A DNA stretch of 64,000 nucleotides from Spirochaetales bacterium (GCA_003246765.1 QKDA01000013.1:27490-91489), one strand, 5' to 3'; positions 40,766 through 50,791 are shown, counted from the stretch's first letter. A program made the numbers and translations. Notes: generated from the letters alone by a model not told the origin.

Positions 40766-42442
40766 TCATTGTACTATATTTCCGAGAACCTGTCGCGCGT
40801 ATTTGCGGACTCCCTGGTCGTAGGGCTCCCGGGTATAGGCAGCCAGAAGGCTCACGTATTCCGCGGCGGCTTTGCCCGATGAATACCGGATAAGGGCGTA
40901 CAATGCGTCGCAAACCGCCCTCGCCACGGCAGCGTTGCCGGTTCCCGCCTCCCGCGCGATTCTCAAGACCGAGTCCGATACGGCCCCGGATCCGTCGCTT
41001 CCGCCCGCCGCGAGGCCGTATAACAGTCCCAAGGAGTAGGTTTCGCCGGGGGATCGGGCCGATTCCTCCGCCAGGAAACCGCGGTATTCCGACGATCCCA
41101 GCTGGCCTAGGAGGCTTGCTGCCCGAGCCCGTTCGGTTTCGTAAAACCCCTCCCGGACGTTAGGGAAGGAGAGTGCGCTAAGGATTCTATTCCGGGCGAT
41201 AGAGGCCAGGGCACGGGCCCATCGGGGCTCGTCGGGGCCGGCGAGATCGGAAAGGCTTCCCCCTTTCCCTGTTCCCGCCTCCAGGGCTGCGCCGACCTCG
41301 GCGAAGAGGGAGGCTACTTCCTCCACCGAAGGGTGGGCCTGCCAGTAGGCCTCTTCCGAAACGCCCGTGAGAATGCCGTAAGCCCCTTCCGCAGTCTTCC
41401 CCGTACCCGCGCCCAAACGGCGTTCTCCAGCCCAGGCGCTGATCTGCCATCCCCCACCGGCGGAGTAGAGGGTGCCGTCGCTTCCGATGGCAGCCCCCGA
41501 GGGGCTCGGGGGATAGGACATGGACCAGGTTAGCGCGCCGGAATCCGAAAGGGAGCAGGAAAAGCCGCTGGAAACCGCCACGAATTGGCCGTATTCCCTT
41601 CGAAGCCGCGCGTCCTCGGGCACCGGAGAACCCACGCTGAGCCTCCAGATCCCGGCCCCGTCGGTTACGTTGACCCCTTCGGCGGTGCCGTCGGCTCGAA
41701 GAATCGCCAGGGTTCCTCCGTGGGAGACCAGGGCCCGCGGGACAGTTCCCCCGTCGAGGGTCCACACCCGGTCGCTGCCCCTCTTGCCCGAACGGTCCCG
41801 CACGTTCCAGGCTTCAACCCTGCCCGAGGAGTAGCCTGAGGCGAAACCGAAGGGCAGCGCCGCCAGGCTGACGGGAGGTTCCCCAAGGTCGATTCGTTCC
41901 AGATTCGATCCGAAGGGACTGATTCTGAAGAGGGTTCCCCCTTCGCAGGCGAGAAGCAGATCCCCGTCGCCGGTCTCGCCGACAACCCCCGTAAAGGGAA
42001 CGGGAAGGATTGTCCGCCACAGGGTTAGGCCGTTGGCGGCCACGCACAGGACTCCATCCCTGAAGGGTATGAAGACCCGGCCGTCCCGGCCGGGTACGGG
42101 GTCGGCGAGGGGAGGTACGCCTGAGGAAACCCTCCATAACTGATTGCCGTCGGGGCTGAAAAGGGTATAGGTACCGGGCTCGCTTACCGCCAGGAGACAG
42201 TCCCCGCTAAGGACTGCCGCGTAGGGCAGGGGCTTTCCGCTCACGTGGCGGCTCCAAAGGAAGGAACCGTCCCGGTCCACGCAGGTGACGGACCGGTCGT
42301 CGCATACCGTTACCGAACGGTTTCCCAGGGCCAGGGGCCCCGCGACGGGGGAGCCGGAGAGGACCCGGGTCCATCTAGGACTCTCCGCGGAGAGCCCCAA
42401 GGCGCACATCAGCAGCGCCCCCCGGAGAAGGGCTGACCTCAT
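40766..42442 (-). CDS. PQQ-like beta-propeller/WD-type repeat secreted protein
   Basis: MRSALLRGALLMCALGLSAES signal; repeated LFSPDGNQLWRV, NGLTLWRTILP, SGALTWSMSY; longer upstream start overlaps the neighbour and is rejected. Confidence 0.75.
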   Translation of the reverse strand: MRSALLRGALLMCALGLSAESPRWTRVLSGSPVAGPLALGNRSVTVCDDRSVTCVDRDGSFLWSRHVSGKPLPYAAVLSGDCLLAVSEPGTYTLFSPDGNQLWRVSSGVPPLADPVPGRDGRVFIPFRDGVLCVAANGLTLWRTILPVPFTGVVGETGDGDLLLACEGGTLFRISPFGSNLERIDLGEPPVSLAALPFGFASGYSSGRVEAWNVRDRSGKRGSDRVWTLDGGTVPRALVSHGGTLAILRADGTAEGVNVTDGAGIWRLSVGSPVPEDARLRREYGQFVAVSSGFSCSLSDSGALTWSMSYPPSPSGAAIGSDGTLYSAGGGWQISAWAGERRLGAGTGKTAEGAYGILTGVSEEAYWQAHPSVEEVASLFAEVGAALEAGTGKGGSLSDLAGPDEPRWARALASIARNRILSALSFPNVREGFYETERARAASLLGQLGSSEYRGFLAEESARSPGETYSLGLLYGLAAGGSDGSGAVSDSVLRIAREAGTGNAAVARAVCDALYALIRYSSGKAAAEYVSLLAAYTREPYDQGVRKYARQVLGNIVQ

Positions 42443-43659
42443 CGTATGAACCGCCCGTATACCTCGGCGTGATGGGTTTGGGGATAAAAGTCGTAGAGGG
42501 ATGCCTCCGAGAGAGTAAAACCGCCCGCCTCGAGGAGCGCCGCGTCCCGGGCGAAGGTAACCGGGTCGCAGGAGACGTAGCGGATCTCGGGGATCCTCGA
42601 GGAGATAAACCACTGGAGAGCCTCCCTGGCTATACCCTGCCTGGGCGGATCGACGACGGCCAGGTCGAAAGAACCCGAAGCGGCTGGATGAGAAGGCCAT
42701 TGCCCGTCGGGCACCGCGCACAGCTCCAGCGCTTCCCGGGGGAGCGCCACGTTCTCCCGGGCGTACTCCAAGGCTCCCCCGTTGTGCTCGACCAGTACGG
42801 AACGGGAAATGGCCGGGGCCGCAAAGGCGGAGAAGGTTCCCACCCCCGCATAGAAATCAAGAAGGGAGGTCCCGCTTTTAATATCGCCCGTTACCGCCTC
42901 AAGCAGGAGCTCCAGCAGGGGAAGATTCGACTGAAAAAAACCCCGAACGTCAAAGGCAAGTTCCCTTCCGCCCACCGCGGCCACCGCCCTGGGCAGGGTC
43001 CCCTCGTGAAAGAGGCGGCCAGCGGAATAGAAGGCGTGGAACCGGATTTGATCCTCCCGATCCCGGGGAGTCCGTGCCCCCCTTCTGGAAGATGAGCCCC
43101 GGCGGGAGGGGGACCTGCCCCCCGCGTCCGAAGCCCCTCCAATGGATTCCAATCCCGCCATGGCCCGCGTAATGGTTCCGTCCAAAAGGGCGTCTCTCAA
43201 GCCCTCCACAAGGACGGGACAGTCGTGGACGGTTACGATTTCGCCCGATCTAGCGGCGCTGAAGCCCGGTAAACCGTCGGGGGACCGGTGGAACTGGGCT
43301 CGGCTACGGTATCCCCAAAACTCTCCCGTGACGAGAGAAATCTTCCCCTCAAAGGACGAACCCGCCCGGTGCAAGGAATCCGCGAAGACCGCGGCGCGAA
43401 GCTCCGCCTGGTAGTTTCCGTCGGCCATTTGGAGGGAACAGCCGCCGCACTGGCCGAACAGGGGACATGGGGGAGTTACCCTGCGGGGTGACTTTTCCAG
43501 GAGGTTGACGATCCGTCCCCTGGAGTAATCCCGCCTATCCTCGACAATCTCTATTTCAGCGGTTTCCCCGGGTAAAAGGTAGGGCACGAACACCGCCTTT
43601 CCCCCGATTCTTCCGAGGGCAGCACCCCCGGCAACCGTTTTTTCTGCTATAATGACCAT
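42439..43659 (-). CDS. TrmA/RumA-family 5-methyluridine RNA methyltransferase
   Basis: TRAM-like N-term, CPLFGQCGGCSLQ Fe-S motif, LLDFYAGVGTFSAF, VDPPRQGI, YVSCDPVTFARD. Confidence 0.9.
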   Translation of the reverse strand: MVIIAEKTVAGGAALGRIGGKAVFVPYLLPGETAEIEIVEDRRDYSRGRIVNLLEKSPRRVTPPCPLFGQCGGCSLQMADGNYQAELRAAVFADSLHRAGSSFEGKISLVTGEFWGYRSRAQFHRSPDGLPGFSAARSGEIVTVHDCPVLVEGLRDALLDGTITRAMAGLESIGGASDAGGRSPSRRGSSSRRGARTPRDREDQIRFHAFYSAGRLFHEGTLPRAVAAVGGRELAFDVRGFFQSNLPLLELLLEAVTGDIKSGTSLLDFYAGVGTFSAFAAPAISRSVLVEHNGGALEYARENVALPREALELCAVPDGQWPSHPAASGSFDLAVVDPPRQGIAREALQWFISSRIPEIRYVSCDPVTFARDAALLEAGGFTLSEASLYDFYPQTHHAEVYGRFIR

Positions 43660-43694
43660 AACGCTCAGTATAGCATGAAGGGAGACTTTCGATC

Positions 43695-44639
43695 ATGACC
43701 ACCGATACCCAGAGTTTCACCGCTAGCGACGGAAAAAGCCTCGCCCTGCACCGATGGCTTCCCGAGGGAAAGCCGAAAGGGGTTATTCAAATTGCCCATG
43801 GGATGATGGAATTCGCCCGGCGGTACGACCTGTTCGCCCAGCGGGCCGCGGAGAGGGGCTGGGCCGTTATCGCCCACGACGCGAGGGGCCACGGTGAAAC
43901 CGCGGGAAACCTGGAAGCCCTCGGGCATCTCGACGAAGCCGGCGGCTTCGAGCGTTCGGTGGAAGACTTAAGGGAGATAACCCTGAGCATAGGGACCGAA
44001 TGGCCTCTCCTGCCGATCGTTCTCCTGGGCCACTCCTACGGATCCTTCCTTTCCCAAATGTATATCGAGCGTCACGGAGACTTGGTTGCCGCCTGCGCCC
44101 TTTCGGGAACCCGGGGCCCGGATCCCCTGGAGGTCGCGGGAGGGCGGTTTCTCGCGGGTCTCATGGCGGCCCTCGGAATGCGCTCCCGCCGATCGCCCCT
44201 TCTCTTTACCATGAGCTTCGCCCCCAATAACGGGAGGATCGCGAATCCGCAAAGCCCGAACGCATGGCTGTCCAGCGACGGCGAGGAAGTGGCCCGTTAC
44301 GACGCCTCCCCCTGGTGCGGCTTCATGCCCACCGTGGGCTTTTGGTCCAACCTCATGAAGGGCCTTTCCGTTATCCACCGCAGGGAGGAGATTGAGGGGA
44401 TCCCGAAAGACCTGCCCCTGCTGCTCTTCGCCGGGTCCGAGGATCCCGTGGGCAAATACGGCAAGACCATCGACGGCCTGGAAAAACTATACCGAAGGGC
44501 CGGAATACGGGACCTCACCCGGAAAACCTGGGAAGGGGGCAGGCACGAGATGTTCCAGGAGATGCGGAGGGAGGAAGCGATCGCCCACGTGCTTGACTGG
44601 ATGGAGGACCGCGTGGGTTCCCGCGCGCGCTTCCATTGA
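43695..44639 (+). CDS. Alpha/beta hydrolase (monoacylglycerol lipase-like)
   Basis: 314 aa; IAHGMMEFARRYD, AHDARGHGET, LLGHSYGSFLSQ; good SD. Confidence 0.88.
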   Translation: MTTDTQSFTASDGKSLALHRWLPEGKPKGVIQIAHGMMEFARRYDLFAQRAAERGWAVIAHDARGHGETAGNLEALGHLDEAGGFERSVEDLREITLSIGTEWPLLPIVLLGHSYGSFLSQMYIERHGDLVAACALSGTRGPDPLEVAGGRFLAGLMAALGMRSRRSPLLFTMSFAPNNGRIANPQSPNAWLSSDGEEVARYDASPWCGFMPTVGFWSNLMKGLSVIHRREEIEGIPKDLPLLLFAGSEDPVGKYGKTIDGLEKLYRRAGIRDLTRKTWEGGRHEMFQEMRREEAIAHVLDWMEDRVGSRARFH

Positions 44640-44672
44640 CAGAGCGGGCTTTTCCGTAGAAAATATAGGCAC

Positions 44673-45860
44673 ATGTTAACGAGGTACAGCCCCGACTCCC
44701 GGGGCAGGGCGGTCCGTTCCGCCCTTATCTATACGAAAAACGAACACGGAATTAACAAAGACCATATCGATCCCGAGGCTATCCGCGTGATCCATCACCT
44801 GCGGTATCACGGCTTTGAGGGCTACATCGTCGGCGGGGCGGTACGGGACCTGGTGATCGGGAAGACGCCCAAGGATTTCGACATCGTCACCAACGCGGAA
44901 CCCACCAAGATCAAGCGGCTGTTCCGAAACTCCCGCATCATCGGCAAACGGTTCCGCCTGGTTCATATCTTCTTCGGCCCCAAGATCTTTGAGGTTTCCA
45001 CCTTCCGCTCCCTGGCGGACGGCACCACGGGCAATAGCTTCGGCACCATGGACGAGGACGTGCAGAGAAGGGACTTTACCCTGAATGCCCTCTACTACGA
45101 CCCCATCAAGGAACAGGTGATAGACTATGTCGGCGGCATCAAGGATATCAGGGCCCGACGGATTGAGCCCGTTATCCCCCTGAAAAAGATATTCAAGGAC
45201 GATCCGGTCCGCATGCTTCGGGGCATCAAGTACGCCGCCTCCACGGGATGCCGCATTCCCTTCCTCCTCGGCAGGTCCCTAAGAAAGTCGGCGCCCCTCC
45301 TTCAGCCGGTTTCGCCCTCCAGACTCACGGAAGAGATCATAAAGATACTCAACAGCGGCCGGTCCCGGGAAATTGTCGAGGAAGCCCTGAAATACGATTT
45401 ATTCATGTACCTTCAGCCCGGCGCCGCGAGCCTCATAGACGAGGATCCTTCCTTTGCGGAGGCCTACGCCTCGTCACTGGCGGAAATCGACGCCCTGGTG
45501 GCCTCGGGAGAGGAGATTCGCCTCGGCAGGAAGCTCGTGGCCCTCGTAAAGGCCCTGGCCTACCGTATCGCCGACTGGAAGGGGAATCCCTCGGAGGTGT
45601 ACAACCGGGTCTATAACGAATGCCGGAGGTTCGTTCTCCCCATGAATCCGCCCAGGGTGGAACTGGAATACGCCGTCAGGCTTTGCCTCAAGGAAGGGGG
45701 CCTCAACCTGAGAATGCCCCGGAACCGGGAAAAGCGGAACGAGGAACAGTTTGTCGCCAAGGAAGCGGAGGCAAAGCTGCCTACCCCCGGAGGCTCCGGA
45801 CGTCCCGCCCGGCGACGCCGCAGGAGAAAACCCTCAGCCCCTATTTCGGCAGCGACTTAA
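44673..45860 (+). CDS. pcnB: Poly(A) polymerase/tRNA nucleotidyltransferase family
   Basis: 395 aa; GYIVGGAVRDLVIGKTPKDFDIVTNAEPTKIKRLFRNSRIIGKRFRLVHI; C-terminal basic tail. Confidence 0.85.
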   Translation: MLTRYSPDSRGRAVRSALIYTKNEHGINKDHIDPEAIRVIHHLRYHGFEGYIVGGAVRDLVIGKTPKDFDIVTNAEPTKIKRLFRNSRIIGKRFRLVHIFFGPKIFEVSTFRSLADGTTGNSFGTMDEDVQRRDFTLNALYYDPIKEQVIDYVGGIKDIRARRIEPVIPLKKIFKDDPVRMLRGIKYAASTGCRIPFLLGRSLRKSAPLLQPVSPSRLTEEIIKILNSGRSREIVEEALKYDLFMYLQPGAASLIDEDPSFAEAYASSLAEIDALVASGEEIRLGRKLVALVKALAYRIADWKGNPSEVYNRVYNECRRFVLPMNPPRVELEYAVRLCLKEGGLNLRMPRNREKRNEEQFVAKEAEAKLPTPGGSGRPARRRRRRKPSAPISAAT

Positions 45861-47034
45861 GCAGTTTATCCGCCCGCTCCCCGTACCTGGCCGGATTGGC
45901 CGTCTTGGCGGTGGTCAAGTAGGCTCTCGCCTCGGCGTTCCTGCCTTCGGCCATGGCTGAAAGACCGAGAGCCCAGTTCACGGTGGAAGGTTCGGCCCCG
46001 GCCTCCAGGGCCTTTTTGTACCACCGGTCCGCCTCGGCGTATTCCTTGGCGGCATATTCCGTTAGCCCCCGATAGTACAGAGGCATCGGATCCTCGGGAT
46101 GAACGGCAAAGGCCGCGGCGAAGGATGCGCGCGCCTGAGCCCAGGATCCTGCCGAGTAAGCGTCCATTCCCTCCTGAACCATCTGCGCGTAGGTCTTTTG
46201 CCTTTCAAGCCACAGGGTGAAGTCCCTCTCCGCCCCGGAAGGACCCGTGAACCTCGCAAATCGCTCAAGCACCAAATCCGTGTTTTCCGCCTGGGACAGG
46301 AGATTACGGCCCTCTCCGCCGGCGCTGTCGAGAAGGACAAAGGACTCGTGAAGGAACCTGAGGTAGTCGCCCCGCTCGGTGGAAAGGAAAAATTTTACCA
46401 GGGACCAGGCCTGGGGATAGAACGCCGCGGACTCGTACTGCGCGGCGAGGGCGGAAAGAACGTCCTCCGGCGACAGGTATCGAGAGCCGTCGGAAGCCAG
46501 GTTTTTCGCCGTCTCGAGCCATGGAGAGTAGCCGCCGGTCGAAAGGGTGCCGGAAGAGGGATCATAGACAAGGTTCTCGAAGTAGGCCTGAAATCCCTCG
46601 CGTATCCAGAGGGGGGGCTCGTTGATCCGCCGGTATAGGTATTGAAGGAGAAGCTGCCTGTTGAGATCCGGGCCTGAAAAGGCGGCATAGCCTGACTTTC
46701 CCTGGGCCGGGTAGAGAACCAGGCGGGATGCCTCGGGATCCGCGTATTTGAGGAAAAGGTACTGGTTCCGGGGGGTCCCGATTATCCCGGCAAGGTACTC
46801 GTCGTAGGCGGCCTTGTCCGCCAGAACGAGAACCTTCCCGAGGGATCCGCCGCCGGCGAAGCGGAAGAGCTCGTCAAAGGAAGACCGAATAGCCTCAAAG
46901 CCCCGGGAGGCTTCCTCCATTCCCTGAAAGCCTTCGGGGTACTCGATGGAATAATGGTCCGTCTCCAGGATTTCCGCCGCCGCGGAAACGCATGCAAGAA
47001 TGGCCAGACTTAAGGCAATAAGGGTTTTCTTCAT
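45841..47034 (-). CDS. TPR-containing protein with peptidase MA-like region
   Basis: 397 aa; signal peptide; LQYLYRRINEPPLWIREGFQAYFENLV; C-terminal TPRs. Confidence 0.7.
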   Translation of the reverse strand: MKKTLIALSLAILACVSAAAEILETDHYSIEYPEGFQGMEEASRGFEAIRSSFDELFRFAGGGSLGKVLVLADKAAYDEYLAGIIGTPRNQYLFLKYADPEASRLVLYPAQGKSGYAAFSGPDLNRQLLLQYLYRRINEPPLWIREGFQAYFENLVYDPSSGTLSTGGYSPWLETAKNLASDGSRYLSPEDVLSALAAQYESAAFYPQAWSLVKFFLSTERGDYLRFLHESFVLLDSAGGEGRNLLSQAENTDLVLERFARFTGPSGAERDFTLWLERQKTYAQMVQEGMDAYSAGSWAQARASFAAAFAVHPEDPMPLYYRGLTEYAAKEYAEADRWYKKALEAGAEPSTVNWALGLSAMAEGRNAEARAYLTTAKTANPARYGERADKLLKSLPK

Positions 47035-47044
47035 GCTGGATACC

Positions 47045-47914
47045 TCATGTTCTCGTGATCTTGTCGATGATGATATGAACGTCCTCGATCAGGATGCCCG
47101 TATAGCGCTCGATGTTCTCGACGATATACTGCTGCATCTTGTGAATGGTTCCCGTAAGCTGCGTCCCGAAGGGCACGTCGATGACGATGACGAGCCGATA
47201 CCCGTGGGCATCGGTCTTGATAGTCAGCTTTTTAATGCGGATCTGCTCGTCGAATTCCCTCACGCAGTGCAGGACCATCTGGCTCAAGGCCGCCTCGGAG
47301 ATGGTCACCCGGCCGCTTTTCGAGAATTCGGGGCGTACCACGGATTTTTCGTAAACCTTTGACTGGTTTAGGGCGCCCAGGGGCGTTTGCTTACGCTTGA
47401 AGAGAACCCGTACCCGGTCATAAAAGATCTGGGGATAGTTGCGCTGTACCTCGATGGAAGGCACCGGAATCACGTGTTTTCCCTCTACCCTGCGGGATCG
47501 GATCGCCTTCTCGATCTCCTCCTGGGAGGCGATGTCTTCGATCTTGATGACCTTCATGGGTTGGGGAAGCTGGAGGCGGGCGGCGATTCGGGACACCATC
47601 TTCTCGGAGGTCCCAAGGATGAGAACCTTCCTAAAGGGCTTGCTTTGAAGGGTCCGGGCCACCGCGTCCCGGTGGCTTTTATCGTCGAAAAGGGCGACCC
47701 GAACCGCCGCGAGAAAGGTCTGCTCCCGCTTTGCCGAATGTCCCGCCAGAATCTTGTCGTCCCGGATGAGAAGCCCGTCGTCGATAATGAGCTCGATCCC
47801 GTACTTCTGGGCAAGCAGCTTGGCCCGGAAACTCTTCCCCGTCCCGCTTTCGCCCACGAAGGCGTATACCTTGACGCCCTTGAAAAACCAGTACAGATCG
47901 CTGATGCTCTTCAT
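47045..47914 (-). CDS. P-loop NTPase fused to Asp23/Gls24-like C-terminal domain
   Basis: FVGESGTGKSFRAKLLAQKYG Walker A; C-term GRVTISEAALSQMVLHCVREFDEQIRIKKLTIKTDAHGYRLVIVIDVPFGTQLTGTIHKMQQYIVENIERYTGILIEDVHIIIDKI; start trimmed to MKSISD. Confidence 0.65.
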   Translation of the reverse strand: MKSISDLYWFFKGVKVYAFVGESGTGKSFRAKLLAQKYGIELIIDDGLLIRDDKILAGHSAKREQTFLAAVRVALFDDKSHRDAVARTLQSKPFRKVLILGTSEKMVSRIAARLQLPQPMKVIKIEDIASQEEIEKAIRSRRVEGKHVIPVPSIEVQRNYPQIFYDRVRVLFKRKQTPLGALNQSKVYEKSVVRPEFSKSGRVTISEAALSQMVLHCVREFDEQIRIKKLTIKTDAHGYRLVIVIDVPFGTQLTGTIHKMQQYIVENIERYTGILIEDVHIIIDKITRT

Positions 47915-47921
47915 GCTACGC

Positions 47922-48884
47922 TTAGTATAGGATAGGCGCTTCCACTCGCGCAAGCGATTCTTTTCCGAAGAGCTCCTCGAGCCTGAGGACGAATCGGACG
48001 GGCAGGGGAGCGGTCACCTCCTGGGGAACCCCTTCAGGGCGTTCCCCCCCGGGAAAGGCTATGCGCCATGCATGGAGAAAATAGCCCCCTTGAACGGGTT
48101 CCCCCGAGGGGTTGTAGCGCTGATCCCCTTCCAGGGGAAAGCCGTGACGGGCGCATTGATACCGTATCTGGTGCTTTCTTCCCGTCAGGATGCGGAATAG
48201 GGCAAGGGTTCTCGGACGGGAACCTCCCCTGGTCGCCAGGGGGGTAACGAAGGTGATCATGCCCTTTCCGTCGGCCCCCTCGTCGTACCACTCGCGGTTC
48301 CCCTCAAGGCTGCCGATCATGATTCCGTAATACTGCTTGACCGCTTCCCGCTTGGCCACGAGGGAGGTAAACCACCGGGCCCCCTTGAGGGTTTTCGAGA
48401 ACACGATCAGTCCCGAGGTTCCCCGGTCAAGCCGATGCAGGGGCCCTGAGCGGAAGGATAGGGACTCCCGGGCCGCCTTCGACTGCGGGATAAGGGAATC
48501 AAGGGAGCCCTTCCCGTGTACGGGAATGCCCGCGCCCTTGAGTATAAATAATAGATCCGGGGTTTCCAGGAGCACCGAACAGGCATTCCCGGGGACGGAG
48601 GCGGGCATGTCCGGGATCTTTGCGTCCTGGACGGATGAGGTACCGGGGGTAGCCGCGCCCGCCGTTCCCGCAGGGGCGCCGTGATCTATCCGGGCGATCC
48701 AAAGCTCGGAGCCCAGGGGAGCTGCCGTATCGGGGCTTACCCTGGCGCCGTCAAGCCTTACAAGCCCCTTGCGGATAAGCCTGTAGATACCCGAGAGAGG
48801 AACCTTTGGGAGATAGCGTCGGAGGATGCGGTCCACTCGGCGCCCTGAGTCGTCAGGACCCACGGAATGGCGGTCAAATTCCAT
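47922..48884 (-). CDS. RluA-family pseudouridine synthase
   Basis: S4-like N-term; LHRLDRGTSGLIVFSKT catalytic motif, GRKHQIRYQCARHGFPLEGDQRY. Confidence 0.92.
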   Translation of the reverse strand: MEFDRHSVGPDDSGRRVDRILRRYLPKVPLSGIYRLIRKGLVRLDGARVSPDTAAPLGSELWIARIDHGAPAGTAGAATPGTSSVQDAKIPDMPASVPGNACSVLLETPDLLFILKGAGIPVHGKGSLDSLIPQSKAARESLSFRSGPLHRLDRGTSGLIVFSKTLKGARWFTSLVAKREAVKQYYGIMIGSLEGNREWYDEGADGKGMITFVTPLATRGGSRPRTLALFRILTGRKHQIRYQCARHGFPLEGDQRYNPSGEPVQGGYFLHAWRIAFPGGERPEGVPQEVTAPLPVRFVLRLEELFGKESLARVEAPILY

Positions 48885-48891
48885 GATGAGG

Positions 48892-48941
48892 AGTATAGCC
48901 GATAACGACCCTTGACAAAAGGGTGTTTTTCCCGGGATTAT
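48892..48941. promoter_or_regulatory. Divergent overlapping promoters sharing a -35 region
   Basis: + strand TTGACA (48912-48917) with GATTAT (48936-48941), ATG 6 nt later; minus strand TATACT (48892-48897), ATG 7 nt later, TTGTCA overlapping the same site. Confidence 0.5.
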
Positions 48942-48947
48942 GTCCAA

Positions 48948-49427
48948 ATGAATCGAATGGTACTTCAGCAGATCACCCTTCTCATACACAATCCGATCTT
49001 CCTTGCTGCAGTATCGAGCTGGATCCTCAGCCAGTTCCTAAAAACCGTAATAACCCTGTTCACCAATTCCGTTTCCACCTTCAAGGACCTGCTGGAACTT
49101 CTCTTCTGGAGAACCGGCGGCATGCCCTCGAGCCACTCGGCCCTGGTAGCCTCCGTGGCCACCGCCATCGGTTTTCAAAACGGCATTGACTCGGATCTTT
49201 TCATTTTTTCAGGCTGCTTTGCGTTGGTCGTGATCCGCGACGCCGTAGGGGTTCGCCGTTCCAGCGGCGATCAGGCCCGGGCTCTCAACGAGCTTGGGGA
49301 GGCAGTCGCCCCCGCTTCGGGTTACGAGTTCAAACCCGTCAAGGAGATTCAGGGACACAGCCCCATGGAGGTTCTAGCGGGCATACTGCTGGGATTCTTC
49401 ATCGGCGTCGCCTTCTCGACCCTCTAA
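48948..49427 (+). CDS. Divergent PAP2 family protein (DUF212/YuiD-like)
   Basis: LASWILSQFLK-type N-term, FWRTGGMPSSHSALVASVATAIG, RDAVGVRRSSGDQARALNEL. Confidence 0.92.
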   Translation: MNRMVLQQITLLIHNPIFLAAVSSWILSQFLKTVITLFTNSVSTFKDLLELLFWRTGGMPSSHSALVASVATAIGFQNGIDSDLFIFSGCFALVVIRDAVGVRRSSGDQARALNELGEAVAPASGYEFKPVKEIQGHSPMEVLAGILLGFFIGVAFSTL

Positions 49428-49435
49428 ACCGCCTC

Positions 49436-50791
49436 ATGATTTCCCCGCGCCTCAGTCAACGCCTTACAGTCGGGTTTTTCTCCCTGTATGTCCTTACCGC
49501 CTCCCTGTTGCTCTTTTCCTTCCGCTCCCTCCCGGAGGCGTCCCTGTGGAGGGGATGGCGAATCCTGACGGTAAGCGCGGCGATAGGAGAGGAACGCGTC
49601 ACGGAGGCCTTGGAATCCAACGGTATAGGGGGATTCGCCACTGAATCCAACTCCCTGACCCGCTCAAATCCGGGTAGAATCGCCCCGGCGGGATACCTTG
49701 AATCCATAGACGCGCGTAAAAGGGATTGGTTCCTCCGGGACGACATCCGGTATCTTTACCTCAAGGAGACAGGCAACCTGACTTCCGCCGTTGCGAAAGC
49801 CCTTGAGGGTTTGGGGACTCCCTGGAACCTTGAGTCCTCCTCAACCGTCGCTTGGCTTTATATCTTCCTACCCCTTATTCTTTGGGTCATAGCCCTCAAA
49901 GAGTCAAAAAACCGGCTCATCACGGCAGCCTTCCTCCTGCCGACGGCGCTTATCCCCGTCAGCCTCAACCGGGCCCCGGGCTTTCTCGGGGCCCTGCTTA
50001 CCCTGCTCTCCGCCTATTTTGCCTCCGAGGCTCTGCCGTCCAGCCCCTTGCGGCAAACCCGTTTTAACAGGGCAAGGAGTGTCCTGGATGCGGCCCCCGC
50101 TCTAGCCGCGGCCCTCTGCGTTCCCTTAACGGGCAGTTTCTCGGGTTTCCCCGACGTCGTCAGGCTGGCCGCGGGATTCAGTCTGGGTCCGGCATCCCTT
50201 GCGGCCTGGAAGACCGCACAACCCCTCCTTGAGGAATTCCTTGACCGGAGACGGGAACATCCCCGTTTTACCGCGGTAAAGATGCTTCCCGTTACGGGGA
50301 ATGCCCTGTCGGGGAGAAGTCTCCGGGCGGGGGGACTGCTGCTAACGGCCCTTGCCCTTGGATTGATCGCCCGGGGAGGGGCCGGCACGGAAAGAAAAGG
50401 CCTCCCCGGGGAGTTGCCCTGTCCAGTCCCGAAGGGGTATACTAACGTCTCGGGTCTCGGACCCGATGCCTTTGATGCCTTCATGCAGCGAAGAACCGGC
50501 GGCGAGCTTCCCGATCTCGGCGATTTTCTCGTAGAGCGGTGGAATCTCGATACCCTTCAGTGGAGACGGGTGGGATCCCCCCCCGAGGTGCCGGTAAAGG
50601 GCTCCCAAGCGGTGTATACCGAGTACGGTACCGATGCCTCCGGCCGTATTATCGGTCATGCCAAAACCATGGCGGTATTCGATTCGGCCTTTATCAGGCG
50701 GGCACTTTCCGAAGAGGCGTCTCCCCTGGAGCGGATGCTCGCAGATCAGGGAAAATTCGTGAGCGTTACCATGACGAGGGTATCCCGATGA
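49436..50791 (+). CDS. Uncharacterised multi-TM protein, translationally coupled to rnfC-like gene
   Basis: 451 aa; several hydrophobic segments; ATGA overlap with next gene. Confidence 0.6.
   Translation: MISPRLSQRLTVGFFSLYVLTASLLLFSFRSLPEASLWRGWRILTVSAAIGEERVTEALESNGIGGFATESNSLTRSNPGRIAPAGYLESIDARKRDWFLRDDIRYLYLKETGNLTSAVAKALEGLGTPWNLESSSTVAWLYIFLPLILWVIALKESKNRLITAAFLLPTALIPVSLNRAPGFLGALLTLLSAYFASEALPSSPLRQTRFNRARSVLDAAPALAAALCVPLTGSFSGFPDVVRLAAGFSLGPASLAAWKTAQPLLEEFLDRRREHPRFTAVKMLPVTGNALSGRSLRAGGLLLTALALGLIARGGAGTERKGLPGELPCPVPKGYTNVSGLGPDAFDAFMQRRTGGELPDLGDFLVERWNLDTLQWRRVGSPPEVPVKGSQAVYTEYGTDASGRIIGHAKTMAVFDSAFIRRALSEEASPLERMLADQGKFVSVTMTRVSR

Noticed and set aside
42443-42721. N-terminal extension of the beta-propeller ORF
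   Set aside because: Overlaps the TrmA-like gene; a signal peptide begins at 42442
50539-50787. N-terminal extension of the RnfC-like ORF
   Set aside because: Overlaps the upstream gene in another frame; canonical RnfC start is at 50788
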